Shown here piece after piece: positions 14,709 to 23,789 of a DNA stretch of 64,000 bases. A program made the position numbers and the translations under genes. Source of the DNA: an uncultured Clostridium sp. (GTDB lineage: Bacteria > Bacillota > Clostridia > UBA1212 > UBA1255); the NCBI GenBank assembly GCA_900543695.1, contig UQSG01000012.1:1-64000 (forward strand), written 5' to 3'. The first letter of the stretch is position 1. Each line of letters begins with the position of its first letter. Under the pieces are notes generated by a model that saw only the letters and a program-made list of their open reading frames with translations, had not been told where the DNA came from and made no database searches.

Positions 14709-17700
14709 GTGAAAATTTTATCAGCGGAAATTTATAACAAACAAAAGAAAATTTCTTTGATCTTTGAGCATGAAACCGTGCCGGACGCGGAAGAAACCGA
14801 ACGTCTGAAATATTATTGGAAGAATAAATTGAAAGCCGGAGACGGGGTACAGATCGAAGTACGGTTCCGCGTTCCGGAGGCAAACGATCCGGACGAAATC
14901 CCGCTGCCGGAGGAGCCGCCCGTTTTCCAGCAGGAGCCGGCGGCGGAAACAGTGGCCGTTCCATTCAGCATCGAGGAATATGAAGCGGCACAAAAAGAAA
15001 GCATCCGGCAGGCAGCCAGAAACATGAACGGTTCCGCGGCCGCGGAAGGCGGCTACGGCGGAAGCGGCGGAACGCGCGCCAGGAAAAACAGAGGCGAATA
15101 CAATAACCGCGGCGATGGGAAATATTCTAAAAAGAAAAAGCTTACCCCGGCGGAAGGAGAAGAGCTCCGCAGGGACTCCCGCGGAAACAAAATTTATCTC
15201 GGTACGGAAATCGACAGCGTAATCAGCAAAATGTCCGAGATTGACGCCGATTCCGGCTATGTCGCCGTATCCGGAAAAATTTTTCGCTATGAGGACAGGC
15301 AGATTCCGAGCGGAGCCTATATCGCGATGCTCGAAATGACGGACAATACCTATTCTGTGGTGACGAAGTTTTTCTTCGACGAATTTGATTTGAAGTTCGT
15401 ACGCGCTACCTTTAAAGAAGGCGGATACATTACGGTATACGGACAAGCGTCGCAGGATAAATATACAAGAGAGCTTACGATTATGGCGAGGAGCATTACC
15501 GAATTCAAGCCGGTATTCCGGCAGGACAATGCGCCGGTCAAACGCGTAGAGCTGCATCTGCATACGAATATGAGCGCGCAGGATGGACTGACGCGTCCTG
15601 CCGAGCTTGTGAAACAGCTGGTAAAATGGGGACATGAGGCCGTTGCGATCACGGATCACGGAACGGCACAGGCCTATCCCGATATGTTTAACGCAATGAA
15701 AAAAGCAACAGCGAAGGGCGAGCCCGACGCGCTGAAGCTGATTTACGGATGCGAGTGTTATCTGTGCGACAGAACGCCGGAGATGACGGACGAAGAGGCC
15801 AAAAAGCTGCCGTCCTGGCATTGTATTATCCTCGTCCGCAATCTTGTCGGGCTCAAGAATTTATACAAGCTGATTTCGTATTCCAACCTGAACTATTATC
15901 ACAAAAGGCCGCGGATGCCGCGCTTCGAAATCGAGGCGCACCGGGAGGGTCTGATCGTTGGGAGCGCCTGCTCGGAGGGAGAGCTGTTCGACGCAGTGCT
16001 GCATGAGGAACCGGAGGAGCGCCTGGAGGAAATCGCTTCCTTTTACGATTATCTGGAAATCCAGCCGCTGGAGAATAATATGTATCTTGTGCGGGACGGC
16101 ATGGTGGAAAGTCTGGATTCCATAAAAAACATCAACCGCCATATTATAGCGCTCGGGGATAAGCTTGGAAAAATGACGGCGGCGACCTGCGACGTACACT
16201 TTCTGAATCCCGAGGATGCGGTGTACAGAAGCGTTATGATGGCGGCTCAGGGCTTCCGGGACGCGGACAATCAGCCCCCTCTTTATCTCAGAACAACGGA
16301 AGAAATGCTGAAGGAGTTTGATTATCTCGGAGACCGCGCCTATGAGGTTGTCGTGGAAAATACGCGCAGAATCGCGGATCAGATCGAAGTCATCCGCCCG
16401 GTGCCTGACGGATTTTATCCGCCGGTCATAGAAGGCTCCGACGAACGCCTGCGCACAAGCTGCTATGAAAAAGCCCATCTGATTTACGGGGAAACGCTAC
16501 CGGAAATTCTGGAGGCGCGTTTGGAGAAAGAATTAAACTCAATCATTAACAACGGCTATTCCATTATGTATATCACCGCAAAGGAACTGGTTGCCGAATC
16601 GGCGCGGAATGGATATCAGGTCGGCTCCCGCGGTTCGGTCGGATCGTCCGTCGCCGCATTTATGGCCGGGATCACGGAGGTCAACTCCCTTCCTGCGCAT
16701 TACCGGTGCGATCAATGCCATTATTACGAATTCCATGAAAACGAAGGATACGACTGTGGCTTCGATCTTCCGGAGAAACTCTGTCCGAACTGCGGGATTC
16801 CTCTGATCCGGGACGGCTATGACATCCCGTTTGAAACGTTTCTGGGCTTCAAGGGAGACAAGGTTCCGGACATTGATCTGAACTTTGCGTCTGAGGATCA
16901 GCCGAACGCACATAAGTACACGGAGGTTTTGTTTGGAAAAGGCCACGTGTTCCGCGCCGGCACGATCGCCGGGCTCGCGGATAAATCGGCGCGCGGCTAC
17001 GTGCTGAAATATCTGCAGGAACGGGGAAAGCAGGTTTCCAACGCCGAAATCAACCGGCTTGCCAGCGGCTTCGAGGGCGTCCGCAAAACAACGGGACAGC
17101 ACCCGGGCGGGATCATCGTAATTCCGAGAGATAAGGAAATTTACGATTTTACGCCGGTGCAGCATCCGGCAGAAAAAGAGAATTCCGATACGATTACGAC
17201 GCACTTCGATTACCATTTTCTGCATGACAATATCCTGAAGCTTGATATTCTCGGCCACGATGGACCCGCCATGCTGAAGCTGCTGGAGGAATATACCGGA
17301 ATCGACAGCCTGACCGTAGATATCAACGATCCGGAAATGCTGTCGCTGTTCAATTCCTCGAAAGCCCTGGGCCTGAAGGAGGAGCTGCTGAAAAAGCCGA
17401 TTCCCCTCGGCACGCTGGGCATCCCGGAAATGGGAACGAATTTTGTAACCAAAATGCTCCTGGAAACGAAGCCCTCCTCTATTTCCGAGCTTGTGCGCAT
17501 CTCCGGCCTTTCCCATGGAACGGACGTGTGGAACGGCAACGCGCAGACGCTGATTCGGGAAGGCACCTGCACGCTGTCGCAGGCGATCTGCTGCCGGGAC
17601 GACATCATGCTGTATCTGATCAATAAACAGCTGGATAAGAAGATGTCCTTTGACATTATGGAATCCGTACGGAAGGGCAAGGGGCTGAAGCCGGAGTGGG

Positions 17701-18398
17701 AAGAGGCCATGAAAGAGCACGGCGTGCCGCAGTGGTATATCGATTCGTGCAAGAAAATTAAATATATGTTCCCGAAGGCGCACGCCGTGGCGTATGTTAC
17801 GCTTTCCCTTCGGATCGCATGGTACAAGCTGTATCAGCCCGTCGCATATTACGCCGCGCGTTTTTCTTTAAAAATCGAGGATTTCGACGGAGCCTCCATG
17901 ATTCACGGACTGGATCGGATGTACGGGAAAATGGCGCTTTTAAATTTGATCAACGATAGCGGAGACATGGATTTGGAGGAGGACGGAGACCGCGATCCGG
18001 AGGAGGACGATGCGGGAGCCTCTGGCCGGAAGGGAGACGTCAGCGCAAAGGACAAAGCGCAGGCGGCGCTTTACAGCCTTCTTGTTGAAATGTACGCAAG
18101 GGGAATCGAATTTCTTCCGGTGGATCTTTACAAATCTGATGCAAAGCATTTCAAGCCGGAAAACGGCGCGATCCGCCCGCCGATCGCCGCTTTCCAGGGC
18201 GTGGGGGAAGCAGCGGCAATGAGTATTGTGAAGGAACGCGACCGCAGGCTGGCGCGCGGCGAAACCTTCCTGTCGGTTGAGGATCTCCAGCTCAGCGCCG
18301 GCGTCAATAAAAGCGTAATCGAAACGCTGCGCGCAGAGGGCTGCTTCGAGGGCCTCCCCGATACGAATCAGATTTCTTTATTCGACCTGTTCGCCTGA
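14709..18398 (+). CDS. polC: DNA polymerase III PolC-type alpha subunit lacking the exonuclease domain
   Basis: Replicative polymerase of low-GC Gram-positives. Visible parts: N-terminal domain with a Gly/Arg/Lys-rich linker, OB fold (GYVAVSGKIFRYEDRQI), PHP domain (VELHLHTNMSAQDG, AITDHGTAQAYPD), zinc-binding Cys set (CDQCHYYE ... CPNCG), palm aspartates (PDIDLNFASEDQ and LKLDILGHDGP), C-terminal helix-hairpin-helix and a QISLFDLF end that fits a beta-clamp motif. In B. subtilis PolC a DEDD proofreading domain of ~190 residues is inserted in the PHP domain. Here the frame passes from IYGCECYLCDRTPEM to PSWHCIILVRNLVGLKNLY with only a few residues between, so it is absent. This explains ~1229 residues versus ~1440. 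The GTG start has AAGGTG upstream. An acidic insert near residue 1085 (DMDLEEDGDRDPEEDD) is also unusual. Confidence 0.93.
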   Translation: MKILSAEIYNKQKKISLIFEHETVPDAEETERLKYYWKNKLKAGDGVQIEVRFRVPEANDPDEIPLPEEPPVFQQEPAAETVAVPFSIEEYEAAQKESIRQAARNMNGSAAAEGGYGGSGGTRARKNRGEYNNRGDGKYSKKKKLTPAEGEELRRDSRGNKIYLGTEIDSVISKMSEIDADSGYVAVSGKIFRYEDRQIPSGAYIAMLEMTDNTYSVVTKFFFDEFDLKFVRATFKEGGYITVYGQASQDKYTRELTIMARSITEFKPVFRQDNAPVKRVELHLHTNMSAQDGLTRPAELVKQLVKWGHEAVAITDHGTAQAYPDMFNAMKKATAKGEPDALKLIYGCECYLCDRTPEMTDEEAKKLPSWHCIILVRNLVGLKNLYKLISYSNLNYYHKRPRMPRFEIEAHREGLIVGSACSEGELFDAVLHEEPEERLEEIASFYDYLEIQPLENNMYLVRDGMVESLDSIKNINRHIIALGDKLGKMTAATCDVHFLNPEDAVYRSVMMAAQGFRDADNQPPLYLRTTEEMLKEFDYLGDRAYEVVVENTRRIADQIEVIRPVPDGFYPPVIEGSDERLRTSCYEKAHLIYGETLPEILEARLEKELNSIINNGYSIMYITAKELVAESARNGYQVGSRGSVGSSVAAFMAGITEVNSLPAHYRCDQCHYYEFHENEGYDCGFDLPEKLCPNCGIPLIRDGYDIPFETFLGFKGDKVPDIDLNFASEDQPNAHKYTEVLFGKGHVFRAGTIAGLADKSARGYVLKYLQERGKQVSNAEINRLASGFEGVRKTTGQHPGGIIVIPRDKEIYDFTPVQHPAEKENSDTITTHFDYHFLHDNILKLDILGHDGPAMLKLLEEYTGIDSLTVDINDPEMLSLFNSSKALGLKEELLKKPIPLGTLGIPEMGTNFVTKMLLETKPSSISELVRISGLSHGTDVWNGNAQTLIREGTCTLSQAICCRDDIMLYLINKQLDKKMSFDIMESVRKGKGLKPEWEEAMKEHGVPQWYIDSCKKIKYMFPKAHAVAYVTLSLRIAWYKLYQPVAYYAARFSLKIEDFDGASMIHGLDRMYGKMALLNLINDSGDMDLEEDGDRDPEEDDAGASGRKGDVSAKDKAQAALYSLLVEMYARGIEFLPVDLYKSDAKHFKPENGAIRPPIAAFQGVGEAAAMSIVKERDRRLARGETFLSVEDLQLSAGVNKSVIETLRAEGCFEGLPDTNQISLFDLFA

Positions 18399-18412
18399 AC
18401 CGCCCGCCTTGC

Positions 18413-18441
18413 TTGACGTTTTTGAAAAACGATTATAAAAT
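18413..18441 (+). promoter_or_regulatory. Promoter after polC
   Basis: TTGACG (18413-18418), 17 bases, TAAAAT (18436-18441). It heads the P-loop/Asp23 - DUF6062 - glycosylase operon. The in-frame TTG at 18413 is thus part of the -35 box, not a start codon. Confidence 0.6.
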
Positions 18442-18478
18442 AAGGACGAAATTCAGCTCGGAAGGAGTTTCAGGCGGC

Positions 18479-19333
18479 TTGTATATCTGCGCGTTGGTCG
18501 GCCCGAGCGGGACGGGCAAAAGCCACAGAGCGCTTTGGGTGGCGAAGGAACATAATATTGACTATATCATCGACGACGGGCTTCTGATCCGCGGGAACGG
18601 CGTAGTGGCGGGCAAGTCCGCCAAACGGGAAAAGACGCGCGTCGGCGCCGTCAAAACTGCGGTTTTCACGGATGACGAGCATGCGTTCGAGGTTTCTTCT
18701 GCCCTGAAACGGAACAAGGCAGACCGCCTCCTGATTCTGGGGACCTCGGACGGAATGGTGGCGAAGATCGCCAAACGGCTGGGGCTGCACGGAATCGACG
18801 AAACCATTTATATTCAAGATATTTCCAGCCAATATGAAATTCAGCAGGCGCTGAACACACGGCGCACCGAGGGCAAACACGTCATACCGGTGCCGACATT
18901 GGAGCTGAAAAAGGATTTTTCCGGCTATATGCTGGATCCCCTGAACCTCCTGCGCCGCAAGGGGCTTGGAGACTACGAAATGGTCGGAGAAAAATCCGTG
19001 ATCCGGCCTACGTTCAGTTATCTGGGACGGTATACCATTTCCGACTATACGATTTATCAGCTTGCGGAGCATATTACCAAAAAATGCGAGGGCGTGTCGA
19101 ATATCACGCGCTTCCGCGCCGAAAAATCGGAGGATGGAATCCGGATCGAAATGGATCTTATCCTGTATTACGGATATAAAATTCCAAACGTTTTCCGGAA
19201 AATCCGGGACGCCGTCATTCGCGAAATCGAAACGATGACCTCTTTGAACGTATCCTCCGTTTCCCTGACGGCGAAGAGCCTCGTCCTCAAAGAGGATTAT
19301 AAAAATAAAAACAAGGATTTTGTGATGGCATGA
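18479..19333 (+). CDS. P-loop NTPase fused to Asp23/Gls24-like domain
   Basis: The 284-residue protein begins at TTG with GGAAGGAG 11 bases upstream; its second line is a P-loop (LVGPSGTGKSHRALW) close to the N-terminus. Central motifs include TVFTDDEHA-like VFTDDEHAFEVSS and LLILGTSDGMVAKIAKRLGL. The C-terminal ~110 residues (TISDYTIYQLAEHITKK, LILYYGYKIPNVFRKI, LNVSSVSLTAKSLV) match the Asp23/Gls24 fold, found in envelope-stress proteins. The nucleotide-binding part may regulate or localise the Asp23 domain; its function is not known to me. It overlaps the next gene by 4 bases (ATGA). Confidence 0.7.
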   Translation: MYICALVGPSGTGKSHRALWVAKEHNIDYIIDDGLLIRGNGVVAGKSAKREKTRVGAVKTAVFTDDEHAFEVSSALKRNKADRLLILGTSDGMVAKIAKRLGLHGIDETIYIQDISSQYEIQQALNTRRTEGKHVIPVPTLELKKDFSGYMLDPLNLLRRKGLGDYEMVGEKSVIRPTFSYLGRYTISDYTIYQLAEHITKKCEGVSNITRFRAEKSEDGIRIEMDLILYYGYKIPNVFRKIRDAVIREIETMTSLNVSSVSLTAKSLVLKEDYKNKNKDFVMA

Positions 19334-20094
19334 AAGAAACGATTTATACGATCCCTGTAAACGAAGCATTTGAAAAGCCCTGCGAATGTCCGATGTGCAA
19401 TCTGGAGAATCGTTTTGAGAACGACCGCGTCAATTATTATCTCGGCCCCTCCCTCATGGAGCCAGAGAACCGGATTGAAACAAACGAAACGGGCTTTTGC
19501 GCAAAACATTTTAAGCAGATGTACGATACGCGGGCAAACCGGCTCGGTCTCGGTCTGATCCTCCATACGCATCTTCACGAACAGAATCAGAAGCTGGACC
19601 GGCTGGCGCACGGCGCCGCGGCGCAGAACGCGGAGCCCGCCAAGAAATCGTTCTTTGCTTCCCTGAAAAGCGGAGGGGACAATGCAAAGACCGCCGAGAG
19701 CTTACTGACGTATCTTGAGGAGCTGGAGTCCGGCTGCTGCATCTGCCGTGATCTTGTCAAAACAATGGAGCGCTACTGCGAGGTCATCACGCATTTATAT
19801 TTTTCGGAAAAGGATTTCCGGAACCGGTTCGACAGCGGGCTGGGCTTCTGTATGCCGCATTTTGGGATGCTGCTGCGGGCCGGAAAGAAAAATCTGTCCG
19901 GCGCAAGGCAGGAGGAATTCCTCGGCGCGCTGATCCGCATGCAGCTTTCGAACCTCAAACGCATCGAAGGGGAGGTCGAATGGTTTACACAGAAGTTTGA
20001 CTACCGCAACCAGGACGCCGACTGGGGCAATTCCAGAGACGCCGTTCCCAGAAGCATTGAAAAATTGACCGGGCTGTCGGGACTGGGGCAATAA
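19330..20094 (+). CDS. DUF6062 family protein
   Basis: A 254-residue soluble protein opening MKETIYTIPVNEAFEKPCEC. It holds paired Cys motifs, CECPMC near the N-terminus, FCAKHF, CCICRDLV in the middle and FCMPHFG later, which suggest metal or Fe-S binding. The layout matches DUF6062, a clostridial family of unknown function. It is translationally coupled to the P-loop/Asp23 gene, and only 2 bases separate it from the glycosylase gene, so the three are probably co-expressed. Confidence 0.75.
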   Translation: MKETIYTIPVNEAFEKPCECPMCNLENRFENDRVNYYLGPSLMEPENRIETNETGFCAKHFKQMYDTRANRLGLGLILHTHLHEQNQKLDRLAHGAAAQNAEPAKKSFFASLKSGGDNAKTAESLLTYLEELESGCCICRDLVKTMERYCEVITHLYFSEKDFRNRFDSGLGFCMPHFGMLLRAGKKNLSGARQEEFLGALIRMQLSNLKRIEGEVEWFTQKFDYRNQDADWGNSRDAVPRSIEKLTGLSGLGQ

Positions 20095-20096
20095 CG

Positions 20097-21086
20097 GTGA
20101 ACGCTTTGGAGGTTACGGAGCATTTTACATCCTACGGACTCCCGTACGTGGAGATCCGGGGATGCGAGGACTTCGATCCCGTACATATTTTTGAATGCGG
20201 CCAGTGCTTCCGGTGGAACCCGCTTCCTGGAAACCCCCGGATTTATCTCGGCGCCGCGGGCGGACGCGTGCTGGCAGTCCGCGCGGAAGACGGCTCCGAA
20301 GGGAAAATCATCACGCTTGCAAACGCGGGACTGCGGGACTATTATGCATTTTGGGAAAACTATTTCGATATGAAACGCGACTACGCTGCCATCCGCCGAA
20401 CGCTTTCGGAACGCGACGCGTATTTGAAGGAGGCGGCCGCGCTGGGAAGCGGTCTGCGTATTTTGCGGCAGGAACCGTTTGAAACGCTGATTTCTTTTAT
20501 TTTATCTTCCAACAATAATATTCCGCGCATCAAGGGCTGCGTCGAGCGTCTGGCGGAGCGATACGGCGCGCCGATCGAAACGGAAGCTGCGCTCAACCGA
20601 TATCTGCGTGAAAATTCATCCGTTTCAGAGTGGATCCCGTTTTACGCCTTTCCGTCTCCGGAGCGACTGGCAGGAGTTTCCGCAGAAGCGTTCAGCGCCT
20701 GCTGCAGAGCCGGTTACCGGTGTGCATATCTGGAAAAAACGGTTCGGCGCTATCTCGATACGCCGATCGATCCGGAGGCCGTCCGCACCGCGCCGCTTCC
20801 CGCGGCACGCGGCCTCTTGCAGATGTACTCCGGCGTAGGCCCGAAGGTGGCGGACTGCGTAATGCTGTTTGCAGGAATGCGGACGGACGTTTTTCCGGTA
20901 GACGTTTGGGTTCGCCGCGTACTGGAAGAGCTTTATTTTCGGAGAAGGCTGCTGCCCGGCGAGGCGGAAGCATTCGTATCCGCGCGGTTCGGTACGCTGG
21001 CAGGCTTCGCGCAGCAATATCTTTTCTACGGGATCCGGGAGTACGGCGTCGATTTCCTTCTGCAGCGGAATGCGGGCGTCTGTTAA
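20097..21086 (+). CDS. OGG1-like 8-oxoguanine DNA glycosylase/lyase
   Basis: A 329-residue base-excision repair enzyme. The N-terminal OGG domain is marked by FECGQCFRWNPLPG. The HhH-GPD core includes FETLISFILSSNNNIPRI, ERLAERYG and the hairpin LLQMYSGVGPKVADCVMLF, with the catalytic Lys in GPKVAD and the Asp in VFPVDVWVRRV. OGG1-type enzymes remove 8-oxoguanine and nick the abasic site. The start is GTG, 2 bases after the DUF6062 stop. Presence of this repair gene and mutS close to an exonuclease-less polC is notable. Confidence 0.85.
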   Translation: MNALEVTEHFTSYGLPYVEIRGCEDFDPVHIFECGQCFRWNPLPGNPRIYLGAAGGRVLAVRAEDGSEGKIITLANAGLRDYYAFWENYFDMKRDYAAIRRTLSERDAYLKEAAALGSGLRILRQEPFETLISFILSSNNNIPRIKGCVERLAERYGAPIETEAALNRYLRENSSVSEWIPFYAFPSPERLAGVSAEAFSACCRAGYRCAYLEKTVRRYLDTPIDPEAVRTAPLPAARGLLQMYSGVGPKVADCVMLFAGMRTDVFPVDVWVRRVLEELYFRRRLLPGEAEAFVSARFGTLAGFAQQYLFYGIREYGVDFLLQRNAGVC

Positions 21087-21116
21087 AAATTTTTATAGCA
21101 TAAGAAAAATTTTCTG

Positions 21117-21145
21117 TTGACTTTAGCACAATAAAGTACTACTAT
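21117..21145 (+). promoter_or_regulatory. Possible promoter for the amino-acid ABC operon
   Basis: TTGACT (21117-21122), 17 bases, TACTAT (21140-21145). The -10 is weak. It lies 60 bases before the substrate-binding protein gene. Confidence 0.4.
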
Positions 21146-21204
21146 AGCAATGCATTAAACTGCGGAACATGAGAGGTCCAAAGAAACGGGAAAGGAAAAT
21201 GGTT

Positions 21205-22002
21205 ATGAAGAAACGGAAAATTGCAAAAATGACAGGTCTGCTGCTGGCTGCCGTCCTCTTGACGGGCTGCTTTGCGGGCTGCAGCGGCGGCGGAGATCAA
21301 AACGAACTGATTATCGGAATTACATATTTCGCGCCCATGAACTACATGGAGGACGGAGAGTTGACGGGGTTCGAAACGGAATTTGCCACGGCCGTGTGCG
21401 AAAAGCTCGGTATGACGCCGAAATTCCAGGAAATCAAATGGGAATCGAAGGAAACGGAGCTGAACGGCAACGCGATCGACTGCATCTGGAACGGCATGAC
21501 GATTGACGACGACAGAAAGGAATCCATGCAGATTTCCGTGCCGTATATGCGGAATAAGCAGGTGGCCGTCGTTTTGAAGGAAAATGCGGAAAAGTATAAG
21601 GATCTTACCAATCTTGAGGGCGTTACGGTCGTTGCAGAGGCGAAATCTGCGGGAGAAACGGTGGCGACAACGGATGAAACATTCCAGGATGCTTCGTATA
21701 CGCCGGTCGATGCACAGTCTAAGGCTCTGCTTGAGGTAAAGTCCAAAACGGCAGAAATCTGCCTGGTGGACTACGTTCTCACGATTGGCTCCATTGGAGA
21801 GGGCACGGACTACGAGGATCTTGTCGTGCTGGAAAAGGATTTCGCTCCGGAGGAATACGGAATCGCCTTTAAAAAGGGCAACACGGAGCTTTGCGACAAG
21901 GTGAATCAGGCGATTCAGGAGCTGGCAGACGAGGGCAAGCTGTATGAGATCGCTGCAAAATACAAGCTGGAGGATCTTCTCCTGATCCAGCCCAGCAAAT
22001 AA
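21205..22002 (+). CDS. Amino-acid ABC transporter substrate-binding lipoprotein
   Basis: About 265 residues, with a lipoprotein signal (GLLLAAVLLTGC) and a family-3 periplasmic-binding fold: IIGITYFAPMNYMEDGELTG, FETEFATAVCEKLGM, WNGMTIDDDRKESM, VPYMRNKQ, SLEEGV-like LTNLEGVTVVAEAKSAGET and a C-terminal ELADEGKLYEIAAKYKL. It captures a polar amino acid outside the membrane and delivers it to the two following gene products. The ATG at 21205 has AAAGG at better spacing than the one at 21199. The exact ligand cannot be read from sequence. Confidence 0.85.
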   Translation: MKKRKIAKMTGLLLAAVLLTGCFAGCSGGGDQNELIIGITYFAPMNYMEDGELTGFETEFATAVCEKLGMTPKFQEIKWESKETELNGNAIDCIWNGMTIDDDRKESMQISVPYMRNKQVAVVLKENAEKYKDLTNLEGVTVVAEAKSAGETVATTDETFQDASYTPVDAQSKALLEVKSKTAEICLVDYVLTIGSIGEGTDYEDLVVLEKDFAPEEYGIAFKKGNTELCDKVNQAIQELADEGKLYEIAAKYKLEDLLLIQPSK

Positions 22003-22019
22003 GATACGGAGCGGCTTAC

Positions 22020-22688
22020 ATGGCTGAATTCGGAGAGGTAACGTTAAGTTTATTAAAGGGCTTCGCGCAGAACTGTCAGATTTTTCTGTACACATTGATC
22101 GCCGCGCTGCCGCTGGGCCTGATTATTACGTTCGGCTCGATGGCAAAATTCAGACCGATCAAATACCTTGCAAGAGCTTTTGTCTGGATCATCAGGGGCA
22201 CGCCTCTGATGCTCCAGCTTTTTATCGTTATGTATGTGCCGGGCATCGTATTCGACGTCAGAATGCCCAGCCAGATTCTTGGGATCGATCAGAGGCTGTT
22301 CTGCGCGCTGATCGCATTCATTATTAATTACGCCGCATATTTTTCGGAAATTTTCCGCGGTGGGATTGAAAGTATTCCAAAAGGACAATACGAAGCCGGC
22401 CAGGTACTGGGAATGACCAAAACGCAGATTTTCTTCCGCGTGGTACTGATGCAGGTGGTCAAACGCATCGTACCGCCGCTGGGCAACGAAGTGATTACTC
22501 TGGTGAAGGACACGTCTCTGGCAAGAGTGATTGCTGTCGCCGAGGTGATTATGACCGCGGAACGATACGGAAGCGTCGGAATCATCTGGCCGCTGTTTTA
22601 CACGGGCGCGTACTTCCTGCTGTTTTGCGGCCTGCTTACGCTGCTGCTTTCGTATGTCGAGAAAAAGCTCGATTATTATAAAGGATAA
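22020..22688 (+). CDS. Amino-acid ABC transporter permease (HisM/GlnP family)
   Basis: A 222-residue integral membrane protein with five hydrophobic segments. The coupling-loop region reads YAAYFSEIFRGGIESIPKGQ followed by YEAGQVLGM, the standard EAA motif that contacts the ATPase. RGTPLMLQLFI is the usual family-3 permease signature. It lies 17 bases after the binding-protein gene and 9 bases before the ATPase gene. Confidence 0.9.
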   Translation: MAEFGEVTLSLLKGFAQNCQIFLYTLIAALPLGLIITFGSMAKFRPIKYLARAFVWIIRGTPLMLQLFIVMYVPGIVFDVRMPSQILGIDQRLFCALIAFIINYAAYFSEIFRGGIESIPKGQYEAGQVLGMTKTQIFFRVVLMQVVKRIVPPLGNEVITLVKDTSLARVIAVAEVIMTAERYGSVGIIWPLFYTGAYFLLFCGLLTLLLSYVEKKLDYYKG

Positions 22689-22697
22689 GGTGGTAAC

Positions 22698-23486
22698 ATG
22701 GCGCTGCTTGAGGTGTCCGGACTTCAGAAAAGTTACGGGAAAAACGAGGTGCTGCGCGGGATCGGCTTTACCCTGGAGAAGGGAGACGTGCTTGCCGTCA
22801 TAGGCTCCTCCGGAAGCGGCAAGACGACGCTGCTCCGATGCCTTAATTTTCTGGAAAAGCCATCCGGCGGCAAAATTACCGTAGGCCCCGAGGTTTTGTT
22901 TGACAGCGAGGATCCCGCGACCTATGAGGACAAAGACGTGCGCAGAAAACGCCTGCATTTCGGGCTTGTTTTTCAGTCCTTCAATTTGTTCCCTCAATAT
23001 AACGTACTGCGGAACATTATGCTGGCTCCGTCGCTTTTGCTGAAGGAACGTAAGGACTATAAGGAAAACAAAGCAAAGCTCCTGAAGGAAACGGAGGAAA
23101 ACGCGTATGCCCTTTTGGAGCGGGTAGGCCTTTCCGAAAAGGCGAAGGCGTATCCCTGCGAGCTGTCAGGCGGACAGCAGCAGCGCGTTGCAATTGCCCG
23201 CGCGCTGGCTTTGAAACCGGAAATTCTGTGCTTCGACGAGCCTACGAGCGCGCTTGATCCGGAGCTGACCGGAGAGGTGCTGAAGGTCATCCGGAGTCTG
23301 AAATCCTCCGAAAGCACCATGATCGTCGTAACGCACGAAATGGAATTTGCCAGAAACGTAGCGGACCGCGTCCTTTTCATGGCCGACGGCAGAATCGAAG
23401 AAGAGGGCACGCCCGAGGAAGTGTTTGGAAACCCGAAAAGCGAACGAACGAAAGCTTTTTTTGCAAATTACAGCCAAAGATACTGA
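22698..23486 (+). CDS. Amino-acid ABC transporter ATP-binding protein
   Basis: A 262-residue cytoplasmic ATPase: Walker A GSSGSGKTTLLRC, Q-loop FQSFNLFPQYNVL, signature LSGGQQQRVAIARALA, Walker B ILCFDEPTSALDPELTGEV and switch His in VVTHEMEFARNVA. A charged insert after the Q-loop (KERKDYKENKAKLLKE) slightly lengthens it compared with GlnQ. It energises uptake through the permease encoded just upstream. Confidence 0.92.
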   Translation: MALLEVSGLQKSYGKNEVLRGIGFTLEKGDVLAVIGSSGSGKTTLLRCLNFLEKPSGGKITVGPEVLFDSEDPATYEDKDVRRKRLHFGLVFQSFNLFPQYNVLRNIMLAPSLLLKERKDYKENKAKLLKETEENAYALLERVGLSEKAKAYPCELSGGQQQRVAIARALALKPEILCFDEPTSALDPELTGEVLKVIRSLKSSESTMIVVTHEMEFARNVADRVLFMADGRIEEEGTPEEVFGNPKSERTKAFFANYSQRY

Positions 23487-23505
23487 CAGACAGAGGGAAT
23501 GCCGC

Positions 23506-23787
23506 ATGCAAGAGGATAAAATCAGAGAGGAAGAACAGGAAAGACTATTTGCAGCAATCCTTTCGCTGGAAAGCGCAGAGGAGTGCCGCTGCTTTTTTGA
23601 AGATTTGTGTACGATCAAAGAACTGAACGCAATGGCGCAGCGCCTGGAGGTCGCCGTCCTCCTAAAACAAGGAGAAACGTTTAACAACATTGTCGAAAAA
23701 ACGGGCGCTTCCACCGCAACCATTTCCCGCGTCAACAGATGCCTCAGATACGGAGCCGGCGGATACCGCAGCGTGCTGTCAAAATAA
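23506..23787 (+). CDS. YerC/YecD-type TrpR-like regulator
   Basis: A 93-residue protein starting at ATG 23506 behind AGAGGGA. It has the TrpR-family layout: an N-terminal helix pair (CRCFFEDLCTIKELNAMAQR) and a helix-turn-helix (FNNIVEKTGASTATISRVNR). YerC is a small DNA-binding protein whose targets are poorly known. It follows the ABC ATPase gene by 19 bases and may control that operon, which is inference from position. Confidence 0.8.
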   Translation: MQEDKIREEEQERLFAAILSLESAEECRCFFEDLCTIKELNAMAQRLEVAVLLKQGETFNNIVEKTGASTATISRVNRCLRYGAGGYRSVLSK

Positions 23788-23789
23788 GA

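Noticed and set aside
16539..17783. Minus-strand open frame of 414 codons opposite polC
   Set aside because: It is antisense to conserved polymerase motifs and has His/Arg-rich composition typical of shadow frames in GC-rich codon-third-position genes.
18470..19369. Minus-strand open frame of 299 codons opposite the P-loop/Asp23 gene
   Set aside because: The plus strand has a P-loop, a promoter, a ribosome binding site and coupling to the next gene; the minus frame has none.
22053..22997. Minus-strand open frame opposite the ABC permease and ATPase genes
   Set aside because: It covers the standard permease motif and Walker region of clear plus-strand genes.
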